From positions 1 to 64,000 of the forward strand of contig CAJNDS010000336.1 in assembly GCA_905221605.1 (NCBI GenBank): a stretch of 64,000 bases of DNA, written 5' to 3'. This document shows, piece by piece, positions 19,032 to 29,945 of this stretch (its first letter is position 1; every line of letters begins with the position of its first letter). Under the pieces are notes generated by a model, which did not search any database, was not told the DNA's origin, and saw only the letters and a list, made by a program, of their open reading frames with translations. The stretch is from Symbiodinium natans. Lineage: Eukaryota > Sar > Dinophyceae > Suessiales > Symbiodiniaceae. The position numbers and the translations under genes are program-made.

Positions 19032-20560
19032 TATTACAAGGCGGGCCCCTCTTCTTTGGGGCACCCCCCAAACCCTAAACCCTAAACCCTAAACCCTAAA
19101 CCCTAAACCCTAAAAACTCAATTTAGGTGATAGGGTTCTGAAGGGAGCGGAGGCGAAAATAAAGCAACACATGCAACGCAGGATGGGGTTAGGTACCATG
19201 TAACCCCCATTACTCCCCACGACTTCCTCAGGCTCCCTACGCTTCCGGTTTGGGTTTAGGGTTTAGGGTTTAGGGTTTAGGGTTTAGGGTTCAGGGTTTG
19301 GGGTTTAGGGTTTTGGGTTATACCTACCCCCCATGAACCCCCTTAAGCCCCAAACCCTAAAACCCTAAACCCTAAACGGCCTAAACCCTAAACCCCCCGC
19401 TTTTAAAGGACCCTATAAGTAATGAAATTCCGGCATTGATGCTTCAGGGCACTCGGGCCTAAACCGTAAAGCCTGATGCCCCAACGGCCTACCTTCAACC
19501 CGAAACCCTAAACCCGAAACCCTAATCCCCAAACCCAAACCCCAAACCCCAAACCCGAAACCCGAAACCCGAAACCCCAAACCCTAAACCCTAAACCCCA
19601 AACCCCAAACCCTAAACCCTAAACCCTCCTAAACCCTCAACCCTGAGCCCTGCATGCAACTCTCAAAGCTCCCCGCGGTGAGCATCGAGGGGCTTCTGGT
19701 GAGCTCCATGGCGGTCAGCGACACCTGGGACTTCGCAAGCCTATTGGAGGGGTTTAGGGTTTAGGGTCTAGAGTTTAGGGTTTGTATAGGGTTTGTGTTT
19801 CGGGTTGAGGGTTTAGGGCTTAACTAGAAGTATATACCTGGTAGGTTCTATATGCGTATACGTGTGGCTTACAGGAGGCCTTGTGATCAGCGTCGAAAGC
19901 AGCGGTCTGTTTTAGTAGCAGGTCAGGAGTAGGAGGTTGCAGGAGAAGGGTTTAGGGTTTAGGGTTAGGGTTTAGGGTTTCGGGTTTAGGGTTTTAGGGT
20001 TTAGGGTTAGGGTTTCGGGTTTTGGGTTTAGGTGTTTATGTAAGTACCTTACTGGTTCTTGTCATATTCCATATCCTAGAACCTGCATCCTAAACCCAAA
20101 GCCCTCAGCTCTCAGCCCTAAATCCTACTAAACGTACGACCCGTTAAACGCCGTGGCAGATTCGAAGAGGGTCGTCGATCGAAAACGTAGTGTTGTGTTC
20201 AGATGCTACTATGCTTTATTCCAGGTTCAATACCCTGAAGTAGCAAAACCTTGAAACTGACCGCCCCAAAACCCTACCTAAACCCTCAACCCTCAACCCT
20301 AAACCCTAAACCCTAAAACCCAAAGCACTATAAGGTTGCCTTAAACATCTACGGATCTTAATGACCCCGAACCCCGAACCCCTAACCCCTAAACCTACTG
20401 TTTGATTAAGAAGCCCCCAACAATGAACATCATAATGAGCCCTACATTACCTTTATCAGGAAGAGTCGCTTGTGCATTTTGGGGGGGTTCTAAAGCAATT
20501 CGTAGAAACCCTGCACTACTCGACCCAGGAGCAACCAAGGGCCTATTCCGGGTCCACCCT
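19032..20560. repeat. ITS arrays, islands and family VI element
   Basis: Arrays at 19072-19110, 19253-19310, 19498-19628 (degenerate GAAACCC/CCCCAAA) and 19940-20030. Island 19660-19740 is open on the minus strand (LAKSQVSLTAMELTRSPS), flanked by AATAG|G and a GC donor, and may be an exon. A family VI element lies at about 20400-20505. Confidence 0.55.
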
Positions 20561-20571
20561 AAACCCTAAAC

Positions 20572-20815
20572 CCCAAACCCCAAACCCCAAAACCCCAAAA
20601 CCCCAAAACCCCAAAACCCCAAAACCCCAAAACCCCAAAACCCCAAAACCCCAAAACCCCAAAACCCCACAACCCCAAAACCCCAAAACCCCAAAACCCC
20701 AAAACCCCACAACCCCAAAACCCCAAAACCCCAAAACCCCACAACCCCACAACCCCAAAACCCCAAAACCCCAAAACCCCAAAACCCCAAAACCCCAAAA
20801 CCCCAAAACCCCAAA
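20572..20815 (-). repeat. CCCCAAAA (TTTTGGGG) 8-bp array
   Basis: About thirty CCCCAAAA units with scattered CCCCACAA variants, bounded on both sides by CCCTAAA. The unit equals the telomere repeat of hypotrich ciliates but here it is probably a local variant of the 7-mer. Glycine/phenylalanine and proline/lysine frames across it are artefacts. Confidence 0.95.
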
Positions 20816-20843
20816 CCCTAAACCCTAAACCCTAAACCCTAGA

Positions 20844-23800
20844 CTAAGTGGAAGCAACTCCACACTGCGAGGTCGGCGCGGAGTCGGCAATCATGTCGCT
20901 CACCGGGGAGCTGTCCCAAGTGATGCAAAGCACCTGCCGGGGCTCAAGGGCCCTAAACCCTAAACCCTAAACCCTAAACCCTAAACCCTAAACCCTAAAC
21001 CCTAAACCCTTAACCCTTAAGCCCAAACCCTAAACCCCCAAACCCTAAACCCTAAATTCTATCCAGTCAGGACTCATGGAGGGAGAGTTTCGAAGGGACC
21101 CTTCTAAGGTCCGAGAGGCTGTTTGAAGGGGCCTGAGAGCTGGGAGCTCAGGGTTTATGGTTTAGGGTTAGGGCTACTCGGGCATGACAACGAACACCCT
21201 CAACCCTAAACCCCAAACCCTTAACCCGAAACCACGCTTTCAAATCTTTGTAAACCTTCAGCCAAACAGTGGCATAGGCGTGCCCAATTCGTGGGCAGAG
21301 CCCCCTTCAAGGGCCCCGGGCTTAAGGGTTCAGGGCCCTAGGGTTTAACCCGGAGGCCCAAACAAATTAAATAATAAGGACGCTGGTTTGCGATTACCAA
21401 ATGATCGGGCACTTCACTGCGTGCCACGCACCAACTTTCGCGATGTTGATGCGGATCCAGGGCGGTCCTTAATCGTGACCGGCTTGTCCTCGGGCTCCTT
21501 CTGCTCCGTCAATGCCAGTGCGCCACAGCAATGGCTCGACTAAAGACATCCCGGGCTGGGGCTGCTGAACCCTAAACCTAAACCTTCGATCCCTAGACAC
21601 CTAAGCCCCAAAATCCCGAAACCTCTAAACCTCTAAACCCGTAAACCCGTAAACCCGTAAACCCGTAAACACCTAAACCCCTAAACCCCTAAACCCCTAA
21701 ACCCCTGAACCCCTAAACCCCTAAACCCCTAAACCCCTAAACCCCTAAACCCCTAAACCCTAAACCCGAAACCCTAAACCTCAATATCCCTAAACCAAAA
21801 AACCCTGAACCCTAAAACCCCAAAACCCTAAACCTGAATATCCCTAAACCCCGAATCCTAAAATCCCTAAAGCCTAAACCTCAAATATCCCTAAAACCTA
21901 AACCCCAAAACCTCGAAACCCTAAACATTAATACCCCTAAACCCCTAAACCCTAAACCTCAACATCCCTAAACCCTAAACCCTAAACCCTAAAGCCACCA
22001 AAACAAACCCCTAAAAACAAGCAGCCAACCTGGTTCTCCAGCGACACGTGGACGCAGCTGCACACGTAGAGGTCGCCATCTGCCACGTCCACCTGTGGGG
22101 TCTTAAGGGCTAAGGAGGTTTAGGGTTTAAGGTTTTAGGGGGTTGAGGGGGTTTAGGGTTTTTTGGGGGGTTTAGGGGGTTTAGGGTTTAGGGTTGATAT
22201 GTGGTTATGTGCTTATAGACTTAAAGGCTTGTAGGGTTGTAGGGTTTAAGCCTTCCAGGGTTTTCAGGTTGTAGGGGTATGGAGTTCTAGAGGTTCAGGG
22301 TTTCGGGGAGGCTTTGAGGTCGAGGGTGTAGGGCTTGTAGGGTTTGGGGTCTTACGGGATCAGGGGTTCAGGGTTTAGGGTTTAGAGTTGAGGGCTGCGT
22401 CCGCTCTCGGAAAGCAACCCTCAACAGGTCATTTCACCCAAAGATCCTCAACAGCAGAGCCCCCGCCCAAAAAAAGCCGTGGCCACATCACCAATGAAGT
22501 CAAGATCTGTGGGGTTCGGGTTTCGGGTGTTGGGTTTAGGGTTGAGGGTTTGGGCCCTTTAAAACATCTCTGAACCCTGTAAACCCTCTAAACCAACCTC
22601 GAGAGCATCCCTAAACCCTAAACCCTAACCCTAAACCCTAAACCCTAAATCCTAAACCCTAAACCCTAAAACCCTAAAACCCTCAACCCTCAACCCTAAA
22701 CCCTAAAACCCTAAAACCCTAAAACCCTAAAACCCTAAAACCCTAAACCCTAAACCCTAAACCCTAAAACCTAAAACCCTAAACCCTAAACCCTAAACCC
22801 TAAACTTCCTAGGCCAAACACACAAAGGAAGCCGAGAGCCTTCGGCTGTTGTGTCCGGGGGAACGCGGATCGGGCTTGCGGCTTGCGATTGACAGGTCTG
22901 GGGTTTAGGGTTTAGGGTTTAGGGTTTAGGGTTTAGGGTTTAGGGTTTAGGGTTTAGGGTTTAGGGTTTAGGGTTTAGGGTTTAGGGTTTAGGGTTTAGG
23001 GTTTAGGTTAGGGTTTAGGGTTTAGGGTTTAGGGTTTAGGGTTTAGGGTTTAGGGTTTAGGGTTTAGGGTTTAGGGTTTAGGGTTTAGGGTTTAGGGTTT
23101 AGGGGTTAGGGGTTAGGGGTTAGGGCTTAGGTTTTTGTTTTAGGGTTGAGGGGCTTCAGGTTTATTGCGGGGGTTTTGCACGCAGCACAGACTACAGGTT
23201 CCTTGTTGGGCTTCTTCCACTCGGCAGGACGAGCATTGAACGTGCAAAGCGCTCGCGAAAGGGAGCATGACGCGCCAGACGTGGGGCATAGCTTGGTTTC
23301 AAAGCTTGGGTAGAAAGTAGAAAACCACCCTGAACCCTAAACCCTAAGCCCTAAACTCTAAACCAAACCCCCAAACCCCCAAACACCCTAAACCAAACTC
23401 CGAGACCCACTCGAAACCGTAAACCAAGCCCCTAACCCCCAAACCAGAAATCATAAACCCCAGTACTAGCCACATAGGCATTCTCCAAACAAGGGGGGTG
23501 CCCCTAACAAACCCCAAGTTTACTCTACTCCTGTTAGGGTGCACCCTATCTTCGAAAACCCCGCATCTGGAATCCTAAGCCTTAAAACCTCAACTTTGAA
23601 GTCTGATCCCTAAAACCCCTAAAACCCCTAAAACCCCTAAAACACCAAAACCCTAAAACCCCTAAACCCCCTAAACCCCTAAAACCCTAAAACCCTAAAA
23701 CCCTAAAACCCGAAAACCCTAAAACCCTACAACCCTGAAACCCCAAGCCCGTAAACCCTGAACCCTTTAAACCCCAAACTAACCCGAAGCCCGAAACCCA

Positions 23801-24108
23801 GGCCGGCCTCGTCGTAGATTTCCATCAGGGCACGACCTCATATCATGCAAGCCACTGGTTTGAGTTTTAGGGTTTAGGGTTTAGGGTTTAGGGTTTAGGG
23901 TTTAGGGTTTAGGGTTTAGGGTTTAGGGTTTAGGGTTTAGGGTTTAGGGTTTAGGGTTTAGGGTTTAGGGTTTAGAGTTCTAGGGTTTAGGGTTGTCAGC
24001 AAACGAAGATGAAGCCTAAGAACTCCTTCTTGTAGCCTTTCTCCAAGCAGCGTAGGATGACCCCAAAACCCTAAAGCCTAAACCCTAAGCCCTTTCTAAG
24101 CCAGACTT
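20844..24108. repeat. ITS-rich block with exon-like islands
   Basis: Large arrays: 20951-21020; 21600-22000 (mostly the 8-mer CCCCTAAA); 22610-22805; 22902-23130 (over thirty TTTAGGG); 23580-23780; 23870-23975. Minus-strand coding-like islands: 20855-20945 (EPRQVLCITWDSSPVSDMI), 22025-22100 (QVDVADGDLYVCSCVHVSLE), 23790-23850 (RALMEIYDEAGLGF) and 24000-24060 (VILRCLEKGYKKEFLGFIF). They may be exons of one or more minus-strand genes whose introns are ITS. No product recognised. Confidence 0.55.
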
Positions 24109-24220
24109 CTTGGCTGCACTTAGGAGGGTAGCTATAAACTAAACTTTTAGCTACCTCATTCAGAAACCCAATAAACCCCAAAAAGCTAAGGATCTAAAGT
24201 TACAGTAAAGCACCACAAAG
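24109..24220. mobile_element. Family IX hairpin element, TSD ACTT
   Basis: 112 bp between CTTGGCTGCACTTAG and ...AAGCACCACAAAG, with ACTT at 24105-24108 and 24221-24224. It matches intron 5 of UBL-ANK 3. Confidence 0.85.
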
Positions 24221-24224
24221 ACTT

Positions 24225-24842
24225 GCTCGACTGAAGAATCTCGGCGCTGCGCCCAAGGTGGAGAGGCTGTGGGGGAACTGGAAGCGCTGGCACTGCTCCA
24301 CCTGAGGTGCGGGGGGTTTAGGTCGGGTTTAGGGCTTCGAGTTTACAGGGGTTATAGGGAAACGGGCTTAGAGTTTAGGATTTAGGGTGAGGCTTCAATT
24401 TCTGGGTGGCTCAGGGGTTTAGGTTTTTGTGTTGAGGGTGCAGGTTGAAGTGGATAGGGCTGTAGCGCTTTAGGGTCTCAGTGGCTTTCTGTGCAGTTTC
24501 TGAAGGTTCCAAGAACGCTAGAAGCGAAGGAAGCCCCTAAACCCTAGGCCCTAAACCTAAACCCTAAACCCTAAACCCTAACCCCCAAACACCTGGCGCT
24601 CCGTCTCTTGTGGTAAAACCCTCTATGCTGCAAGACTTTCCAAACCATTGGCGAAAACGCAACAGCATGCTTCGGTATGGGATTAGGGTTTCAGGGTTCA
24701 GGGTTTAAGGTTGAGGGGTTTGGGGTGTTATGTGTCATGTGGCTACTATGAACTGCGAGCAGCAGGTCTCTTTTTGGCCGCTGTTGTTGGCCAACTTCCT
24801 TGTCGGTGCCGGACTGCGCAAAGCAGCAAAACCGCTACTTCA
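24225..24842. other. 3' flank of UBL-ANK 3 with ankyrin remnant
   Basis: 24235-24310 is an exon-like island on the minus strand (VEQCQRFQFPHSLSTLG). 24770-24842 still encodes a frameshifted ankyrin repeat piece (DEVAVLLL / SGTDKEVGQQQ), so the gene once ran further. Degenerate ITS at 24310-24480. Confidence 0.5.
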
Positions 24843-27277
24843 TCATGGACTTGTCGTGCTTTCGCTGTCGAGCATGTCTTTGTCGACGCCGGCCTCTGCC
24901 AGCAAACACATGATGTGACGTTGGCCAGCAGACTCTGCAATGTTCAGGGCTGTGCGGCCTTGCTTGTTGGCCAACTGCGGATCAGCGCCGCCCTGCAGCA
25001 GAATAGTCACAACCTCAACGTGGCCGCTTTTAGCTGCGAGCCTGGGTAGCCCAGTAGCCCTTTTGCAATAAGGGCACCCTTGTTTGGGTTGGCGATTTTA
25101 TAACGGAAGCCAGAACCAAAAGGAAGGGAAAAGGGTTAGTGGTATCAAGTACCTCAATAGGAATTACCCTAAACCCTAAACCCTGAACCCTACACCCTAA
25201 ACCCTGAACCCTAAACCCTAAACCCTAAACCCTAAACCCGAAACCCTAAACCCTGAACAGGGAAAAGGGTACCACTGGGCTGCCGCGGAGCATGAGGGCA
25301 GTGTCGCCACTGTAGTCGGCGACGTCCTTGTCGGCGCCGGCCTCTACCAGCAAATGCAGGATGTCCACCTGGTTCCTAGGAAGGCGGCCAAAAAAACCCT
25401 CTGAGAAAGATTCAGGGTTTTGGGGTTTAGGGCTTAGGGCTTAGGGATATCGACAACATCCTCTTAAAACCCGACAGGGGAACCTGGCTCCTAGGATGGC
25501 TGCCAAAACCCTCTGAAAAATACTCAGGGTTTAGGGTTTAGGGTTTAGGGTTTAGGTTTTAGGGTTTAGGGTTCAGGGATATCAACCTGGTTCCTAGGAT
25601 GGCCCCTCAACCCCTCTGAAGAATACACCCCTCTGAAGAATATTCCAGGGTTTAGGGTTTAGTAAGGGTTTAGGGTTTAGGGTTTAGGGTTTAGGGTTTA
25701 GGGTTTAGGTTTTAGGGTTTAGGGTTTAGGGTTTAGGAAGATAATCCTCTTGAACACAATGAGGGAAAGTGTAAAACGTCCCAGGGCCTACCTAGGTTCA
25801 TGCTGGCTGCAAGCATCAACGCTGTGAGCCGATGAGAGTCGATCAAGTCCTTGCGGGCGCCAGCCTCCACCAGCAGACGCGCAATTTGAACATGGCCTTT
25901 CCTTGGCTGCACTTAGTAAGGTAGCTATAAAATAGAATTTTTTGGCTGCCTTATGAAGAAGCCCAATAAAACCAAAAAGGCTAAGCATCTAAAGTTACAG
26001 TAAAGCACCACAAAGTTTCTGAGCCGCAAACATCAGGGCTGTGCGACGAAACATGTTGGCCAAGTCCATGTCAGCGCCTGCCTCCACCAGCAGTCCGGCG
26101 ATTTCAGCATGGCCCGCTTCAGCTGCGATGGTCAGGGCTGTCGAGCCACCCACCCCAGACAAGTTCATGTCGGCGCCGGCCTCCACCAGCAACCGTGCGA
26201 CATCAACGTGGCCGTCTCCTTAGTTGCTGAGTTCATAAGCCCCCCCAAAAAGTGTACACTTCCAGTTCTACAGGAGACTACAGTATCCCCAAAAGTGCAT
26301 AAAGTGTACTGTGTCCCGCTGCTAAGTCTCTAGTTGCCAGCATGAGGGCTGTGTACCGGCTGTAGGGTGAGGTGGTGGCGTCCTTGTTGGCGCCGGCCTC
26401 CAGCAGCAAGCGCACGACTTCAAGGTGGCCAGACTCAGACGCACACAACCTGGGTTACCCGGTTTAGGGTTAGGGTTTAGGGTTTAGGGCTTAGGGCCTA
26501 GGGTTTGCTAAAAGGGCTTTATAGGGGGACCTAACCCACCCGAAAAAAAAGGGAATAAGGGCACTACTGGGCAGCCTAGCGTCAGTGGTGGCGGAGAAGT
26601 GGTGGCCCAATCCTTACTTCTCCAATAACCCAGGGGAAAAAAGGTTAAACTTTATTTTTCCTACTACAAAAGGAAACCCAACAAGTTTAAAGTTCAACTA
26701 TTGGCCAAGTAAGAATCAGGGTGGAGGGGCAGCTGTAGAAGTGACTCGACCTTCCGAGACTTTCAATGACTACTACTGGGACGAAACGATGCCTATGGTT
26801 TTAGAAGGGTGATACCCACTCAAAATAGGGTTTAGGGTTTAGGGTTTAGGGTTTAGGATACCTACAACATTAAGGGTCATACCTACGAAATAGGGAGTAC
26901 TTACATAATTATTAAACTGTAAGGAAATAGAGTCCCAGGTAGGGGCCTTGGGGTTCGAAGATTGGTCCTCCCAACTGCTATGGTTGATTTGGAACACCCG
27001 CCTCTGGCACTGAGCCATCCCCGGCGGCGGTGATGAGCTCCTCGCGTTGTGTCAGGGAGGCGCCGGAGAAAGGACAGAGAACAAGCTCCAGGTCCAGGGA
27101 CGAGTCCAGCTTGTCGGCATCATCCATCATGGAGCCCTGGCAAAGGAGCCTCTGCCTAAAGCGCGGGGGGAGACCATGCAGCTGGTGCAACCGTCGCTTC
27201 AACTCCTGCACAGTACTCACCTCCTCCACAGGGATGCTTGTGACCTCCTCGCCGGAGAGCATGCGGATGTGCAGCAT
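24843..27277 (-). CDS. UBL-ankyrin repeat protein 3 (8 exons, 347 aa)
   Basis: Exons 27002-27277, 26718-26750, 26581-26612, 26331-26449, 26020-26218, 25800-25901, 25292-25375, 24843-25041; sum 1044 nt, one frame from ATG 27277 to TGA 24843. Exon 1 is the 92-codon UBL module (MLHIRMLSGEEV; RFRQRLLCQG; DLELVLCPFSG). Exon 2 opens VESLLQLPLHPD; six to seven ankyrin repeats follow, ending DMLDSESTTSP. Six introns are absent from the intron-poor paralogues; four use GA and two use GC donors, and five have an exact 4-5 bp target duplication. The C-terminus lacks the KRRR tail of genes 1 and 2, and ankyrin sequence continues out of frame downstream, so the present stop is probably derived. Confidence 0.82.
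25042..25291 (-). mobile_element. Intron 7 of UBL-ANK 3: family II introner with ITS (GC-AG), TSD GCTC
   Basis: 250 bp. CTCAT|GCTCCGCGG at the donor, ACCCAG|GCTCGCAGC at the acceptor. A CCCTAAA array (25167-25257) sits in the hairpin. Excision restores TALMLAAKSGHVEV. Confidence 0.85.
25376..25799 (-). mobile_element. Intron 6 of UBL-ANK 3: repeated family VIII element (GA-AG), TSD GAACC
   Basis: 424 bp. AGCAT|GAACCTAGG at the donor, TCCTAG|GAACCAGG at the acceptor. The body holds about three partial copies of the same element (CTGGTTCCTAGGATGGC recurs) and TTTAGGG arrays (25527-25570, 25672-25735). Excision gives LAASMNQVDILH. Confidence 0.83.
25902..26019 (-). mobile_element. Intron 5 of UBL-ANK 3: family IX introner (GA-AG), TSD GAAA
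   Basis: 118 bp. GGCTCA|GAAACTTTG at the donor, AGCCAAG|GAAAGGCC at the acceptor. Excision gives FAAQKGHVQIAR. Confidence 0.88.
26219..26330 (-). mobile_element. Intron 4 of UBL-ANK 3: introner (GA-AG), TSD GAGAC
   Basis: 112 bp. CAACTA|GAGACTTAG at the donor, AACTAAG|GAGACGGCC at the acceptor. The internal repeat GTGTACACTTTTTGGGG / CATAAAGTGTAC is palindromic. Excision gives MLATRDGHVDVARLL. Confidence 0.87.
26450..26580 (-). mobile_element. Intron 3 of UBL-ANK 3: family II element with ITS (GC-AG)
   Basis: 131 bp, CTGAC|GCTAGGCTGCCC...AACCCAG|GTTGTG. ITS at 26461-26505. Excision gives PLTLCASESGHLEV in phase 2. The target repeat is short or degraded. Confidence 0.75.
26613..26717 (-). 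mobile_element. Intron 2 of UBL-ANK 3: family I introner (GA-AG), TSD GATT
   Basis: 105 bp. CACCCT|GATTCTTACTTGG at the donor, AAGTAAG|GATTGGG at the acceptor. The element is 26613-26713, with AATC at 26609-26612 and 26714-26717. Excision gives LPLHPDWATT. Confidence 0.87.
26751..27001 (-). other. UBL/ANK boundary intron of UBL-ANK 3 (GC-AG) with family V element
   Basis: 251 bp at the ancestral intron position, CCAGAG|GCGGGT...CGGAAG|GTCGAG. A family V hairpin fills most of it, and a short TTTAGGG array (26826-26857) is nested in the hairpin. Confidence 0.8.
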
Positions 27278-27598
27278 CGCCCCAAAAGGCTCCGAGAGCT
27301 CTCAAGTTAAGGGTGTTTGGGCAAACAAAGAAATCTAAGGGCTTTTGGACTCCAAGAATTCTTATTTGACGGTTTTCAGGAGCCGAAAGGTCCTAGTCAG
27401 AGGAACCAGCTGTTGAGCGCAAGGTCTGGCACGTCAAAGAGAGCCGGCAAGGCTGCAAATCAAGCTTCAATGCTCCCGAATGTTAAGGAGTTGGGCCTCA
27501 TGATGAGTTCCATGCCCAATTGCTTTCGTTTGGGTTCAGGGATTTTTGGTTTTTTGAGGTCTTTTGGGGGTTTAGGTTTCAGGGCTTAGGGTTTAGGC
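27278..27598. other. Upstream region of UBL-ANK 3
   Basis: Unique sequence, no recognised gene or promoter; a degenerate ITS at 27560-27595. Confidence 0.4.
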
Positions 27599-27752
27599 AT
27601 GGGTTCCCCTGCTATCCCCCTCTATACTACCCCCTCCCCGCGGGGCCCCCGCCCAGGTTCCCCGTAATTAAGGCTATCTATGGCGAATTAAGGCTATTTA
27701 AGGGGGAACCTAGGGGGGGGGGTAGCATCGAGGGGGGGTAGTTGGGAAACCC
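27599..27752. mobile_element. Family X hairpin element
   Basis: About 154 bp; ends TGGGTTCCCCTGCTATCCCC and ...GGGGGGTAGTTGGGAAACCCA are inverted, and the arms also pair inside (CCAGGTTCCCC / GGGGGAACCTAGG). The second copy is at 44325-44612. Confidence 0.8.
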
Positions 27753-29025
27753 ATTGACTTTCGGGCGCTTGCGTCAGTCGGAGCATCACGATAGCAGAGC
27801 ATGATGTGTCAGCAGTCGGCAAGTCTGGCCATAAGCCCTAGATGCCCGGTAAACCCTACAAACAGAGCGCATAATTTCCACACCTCAAACCCTCCCTCTA
27901 TTTTCCCTAAACCCCTGACTGCTCAAAGAGTTTTCCCTTTTCTGGGGAATGGGGACCTAAACCCTAAACCCTAAAGCCTAAACCCTAAACCCTGAACCCT
28001 AAACCCTGAACCCTGAACCCTAAACCCTAAACCCTAAAAGGGTTTAGGGTGCATGTGGAACCCAAGGTTCAAGGACCTCAAAAGCCCAGATTCTTCTTGC
28101 ATCCCGATGTCTTGGGTTCGAGGCAAGGAGCTTTGAGGGGGGTTTAGGGTTTAGGGTTTAGGGTTTTAGGGTTTAGGGTTTAGGGTCTAGGGTTTAGGGC
28201 CTAGGGTTTAGCAAGACAACGACCCCACAACTCTTGTGGCTCTAGAGAGCCCGTGTTTGAACCTCAAGCCCCATTACTAGACCCACGGCCTGGAAACTCT
28301 ACATGAAGTAGGGTGTATATTTCTTGTACCCCCAAAAGGACACCCAATATACACACTCACCAATATTAGGAAGGAACCTTATATACACTCACCAGTAAAA
28401 GAAATAATATAAACCTGCTTCACATGAAACCCTGAAACATCTGAAGACCTCAGCCGTGGAAACCCCTAGCGTGTAACTCCGAACCCCATAAACCCTAGAA
28501 CCCCCTTGAAAATAACCCTAAACCCTAAACCCTAAACCCTAAACCCTAAACCCTAAACCCTAAAACCCGTAACTAAACAACAACGACAACAACAGACCCG
28601 AAGCCTTTGCAGTGCTACGAGCCCGGCCTGGCAGGCCGCAAGAGACGTGAAGGAACTGAGCTCCTGGTTTAGGGTTTCGGGCTTGGGGTTTTGGGTTTAA
28701 GGTTTAGGGTTTAGGGTTTAGGGTTTAGGTACCCCGTATAATCCAGTAAAGGGGTCTACTTAGGCGGATAGGGTGTACGAAGAAGCTAAGAAGCAGCAAG
28801 TCTCAGGGTTTAACGTTTCGGGCCTCAGGGGGTGTAGGGTTTTTTTGGGGTATAGGGTTGAGGGTTTTGGGGTTTGGGGCGACTTTTCAGGGGGATGCTT
28901 TTTGGTTCAATTTGGGGCGTCTAGGGTTTTGGAGCTTTAGAGGTTTCGGGGGCACGGGGGCTTGGGGGGTTGAGGGTTGAACTTGCTTTCCCCCTCTCCA
29001 GTTTGGGCTGCACCTCAAGAACCCC
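27753..29025. repeat. Unique islands and short ITS
   Basis: ITS at 27957-28038, 28142-28210, 28514-28565 and 28690-28730. Between them is non-coding sequence; 28850-28980 is a degenerate T/G-rich ITS relic. No gene seen. Confidence 0.55.
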
Positions 29026-29034
29026 CAATACCCT

Positions 29035-29665
29035 AAGCCTTAAACCCTAAAACCTAAACCCTAAACCCTAAACCCCAAACCCTAAACCCTAAACCCTAAA
29101 CCCTAAACCCTAAACCCTAAACCCTAAACCCTAAACCCTTTTAGTTCCCGCACTCCCCACTTGGCATGTTCTCCCTTATACTAACGGTCCTTCATGGGAA
29201 CTCTAGTACCCCGTGTTTTTAATGCCTTTTAAGGACTGTTAGTACAAGGGGCAACATCCCAAGCCTAAACCCTAAACCCTAAACCCTAAACCCTAAACCC
29301 TAAACCCTAAACCCTAAACCCTAAGCCCTAAGCCCTAAGCCCTAAGCCCTAAACCCCTGAACCCCTAAACCCCTAACCCCTAAGCCCTAAGCCCTAAGCC
29401 CTAAACCCCAAACCCTAAACCCTAAACCCTACACCCCACTAAAAGTACCAGCACAAGGAAAACTTCTGCAGTGTTCACTCCTCGGGTCTGAGCAGCGTGC
29501 GTGTGCCTGTGCGAAAGTGAAAGGGTTTAGGGTTTAGGGTTTGGGGTTTGGGGTTTAGGGTTTAGGGTTTAGGGTTTAGGGTTTGGGGTTTGGGGTTTAG
29601 GGTTTAGGGCTTAGGGTTTAGGGTTTGGGGTTTGGGGTTTAGGGTTTAGGGTTTAGGGTTTAGGG
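29035..29665. repeat. ITS arrays around a family IV hairpin
   Basis: CCCTAAA 29044-29140; family IV hairpin 29160-29262; CCCTAAA 29265-29430 with CCCTAAG runs; TTTAGGG/TTTGGGG 29523-29665. Island 29440-29518 is open on the plus strand (YQHKENFCSVHSSGLSSVR) and may be an exon. Confidence 0.75.
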
Positions 29666-29945
29666 GGCCTTGCCTGTCGTTCCCTGCAAACGCGGCGGGT
29701 TTGGAGGGGGGGGGGGGGGGTTGGGCGGGAGAGGTGTAAGCCAGGCTGCGAAGTAGCAATTTCACCACTGTCCCCACTTCCATCACTGGCTTCCGGAGGA
29801 CCCAGTTTTTGAGTCCCAAGGTCACCATGTGCACCAAAGGAAAAACCGGAAACAAGACACTCCTAGGCAGTAACTTTTTGTTTGGCGCCCCTTCCTGGGC
29901 CTTAAAGTTCCTCCTATGTAGGGACTTTGAAACCCAAGTATACAA
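29646..29945 (-). CDS. Hypothetical ORF, low support
   Basis: 99 codons, MYTWVSKSLHRRNFKAQEG..., with a proline run encoded by a homopolymeric G tract and a C-terminus encoded by ITS. Could be an exon fragment. No domain recognised. Confidence 0.2.
   Translation of the reverse strand: MYTWVSKSLHRRNFKAQEGAPNKKLLPRSVLFPVFPLVHMVTLGLKNWVLRKPVMEVGTVVKLLLRSLAYTSPAQPPPPPSKPAAFAGNDRQGPLNPKP

Noticed and set aside
20543-20828. Four long frames (KPQNPKTP / GFWGFGVL)
   Set aside because: Translation of the CCCCAAAA array in different frames.
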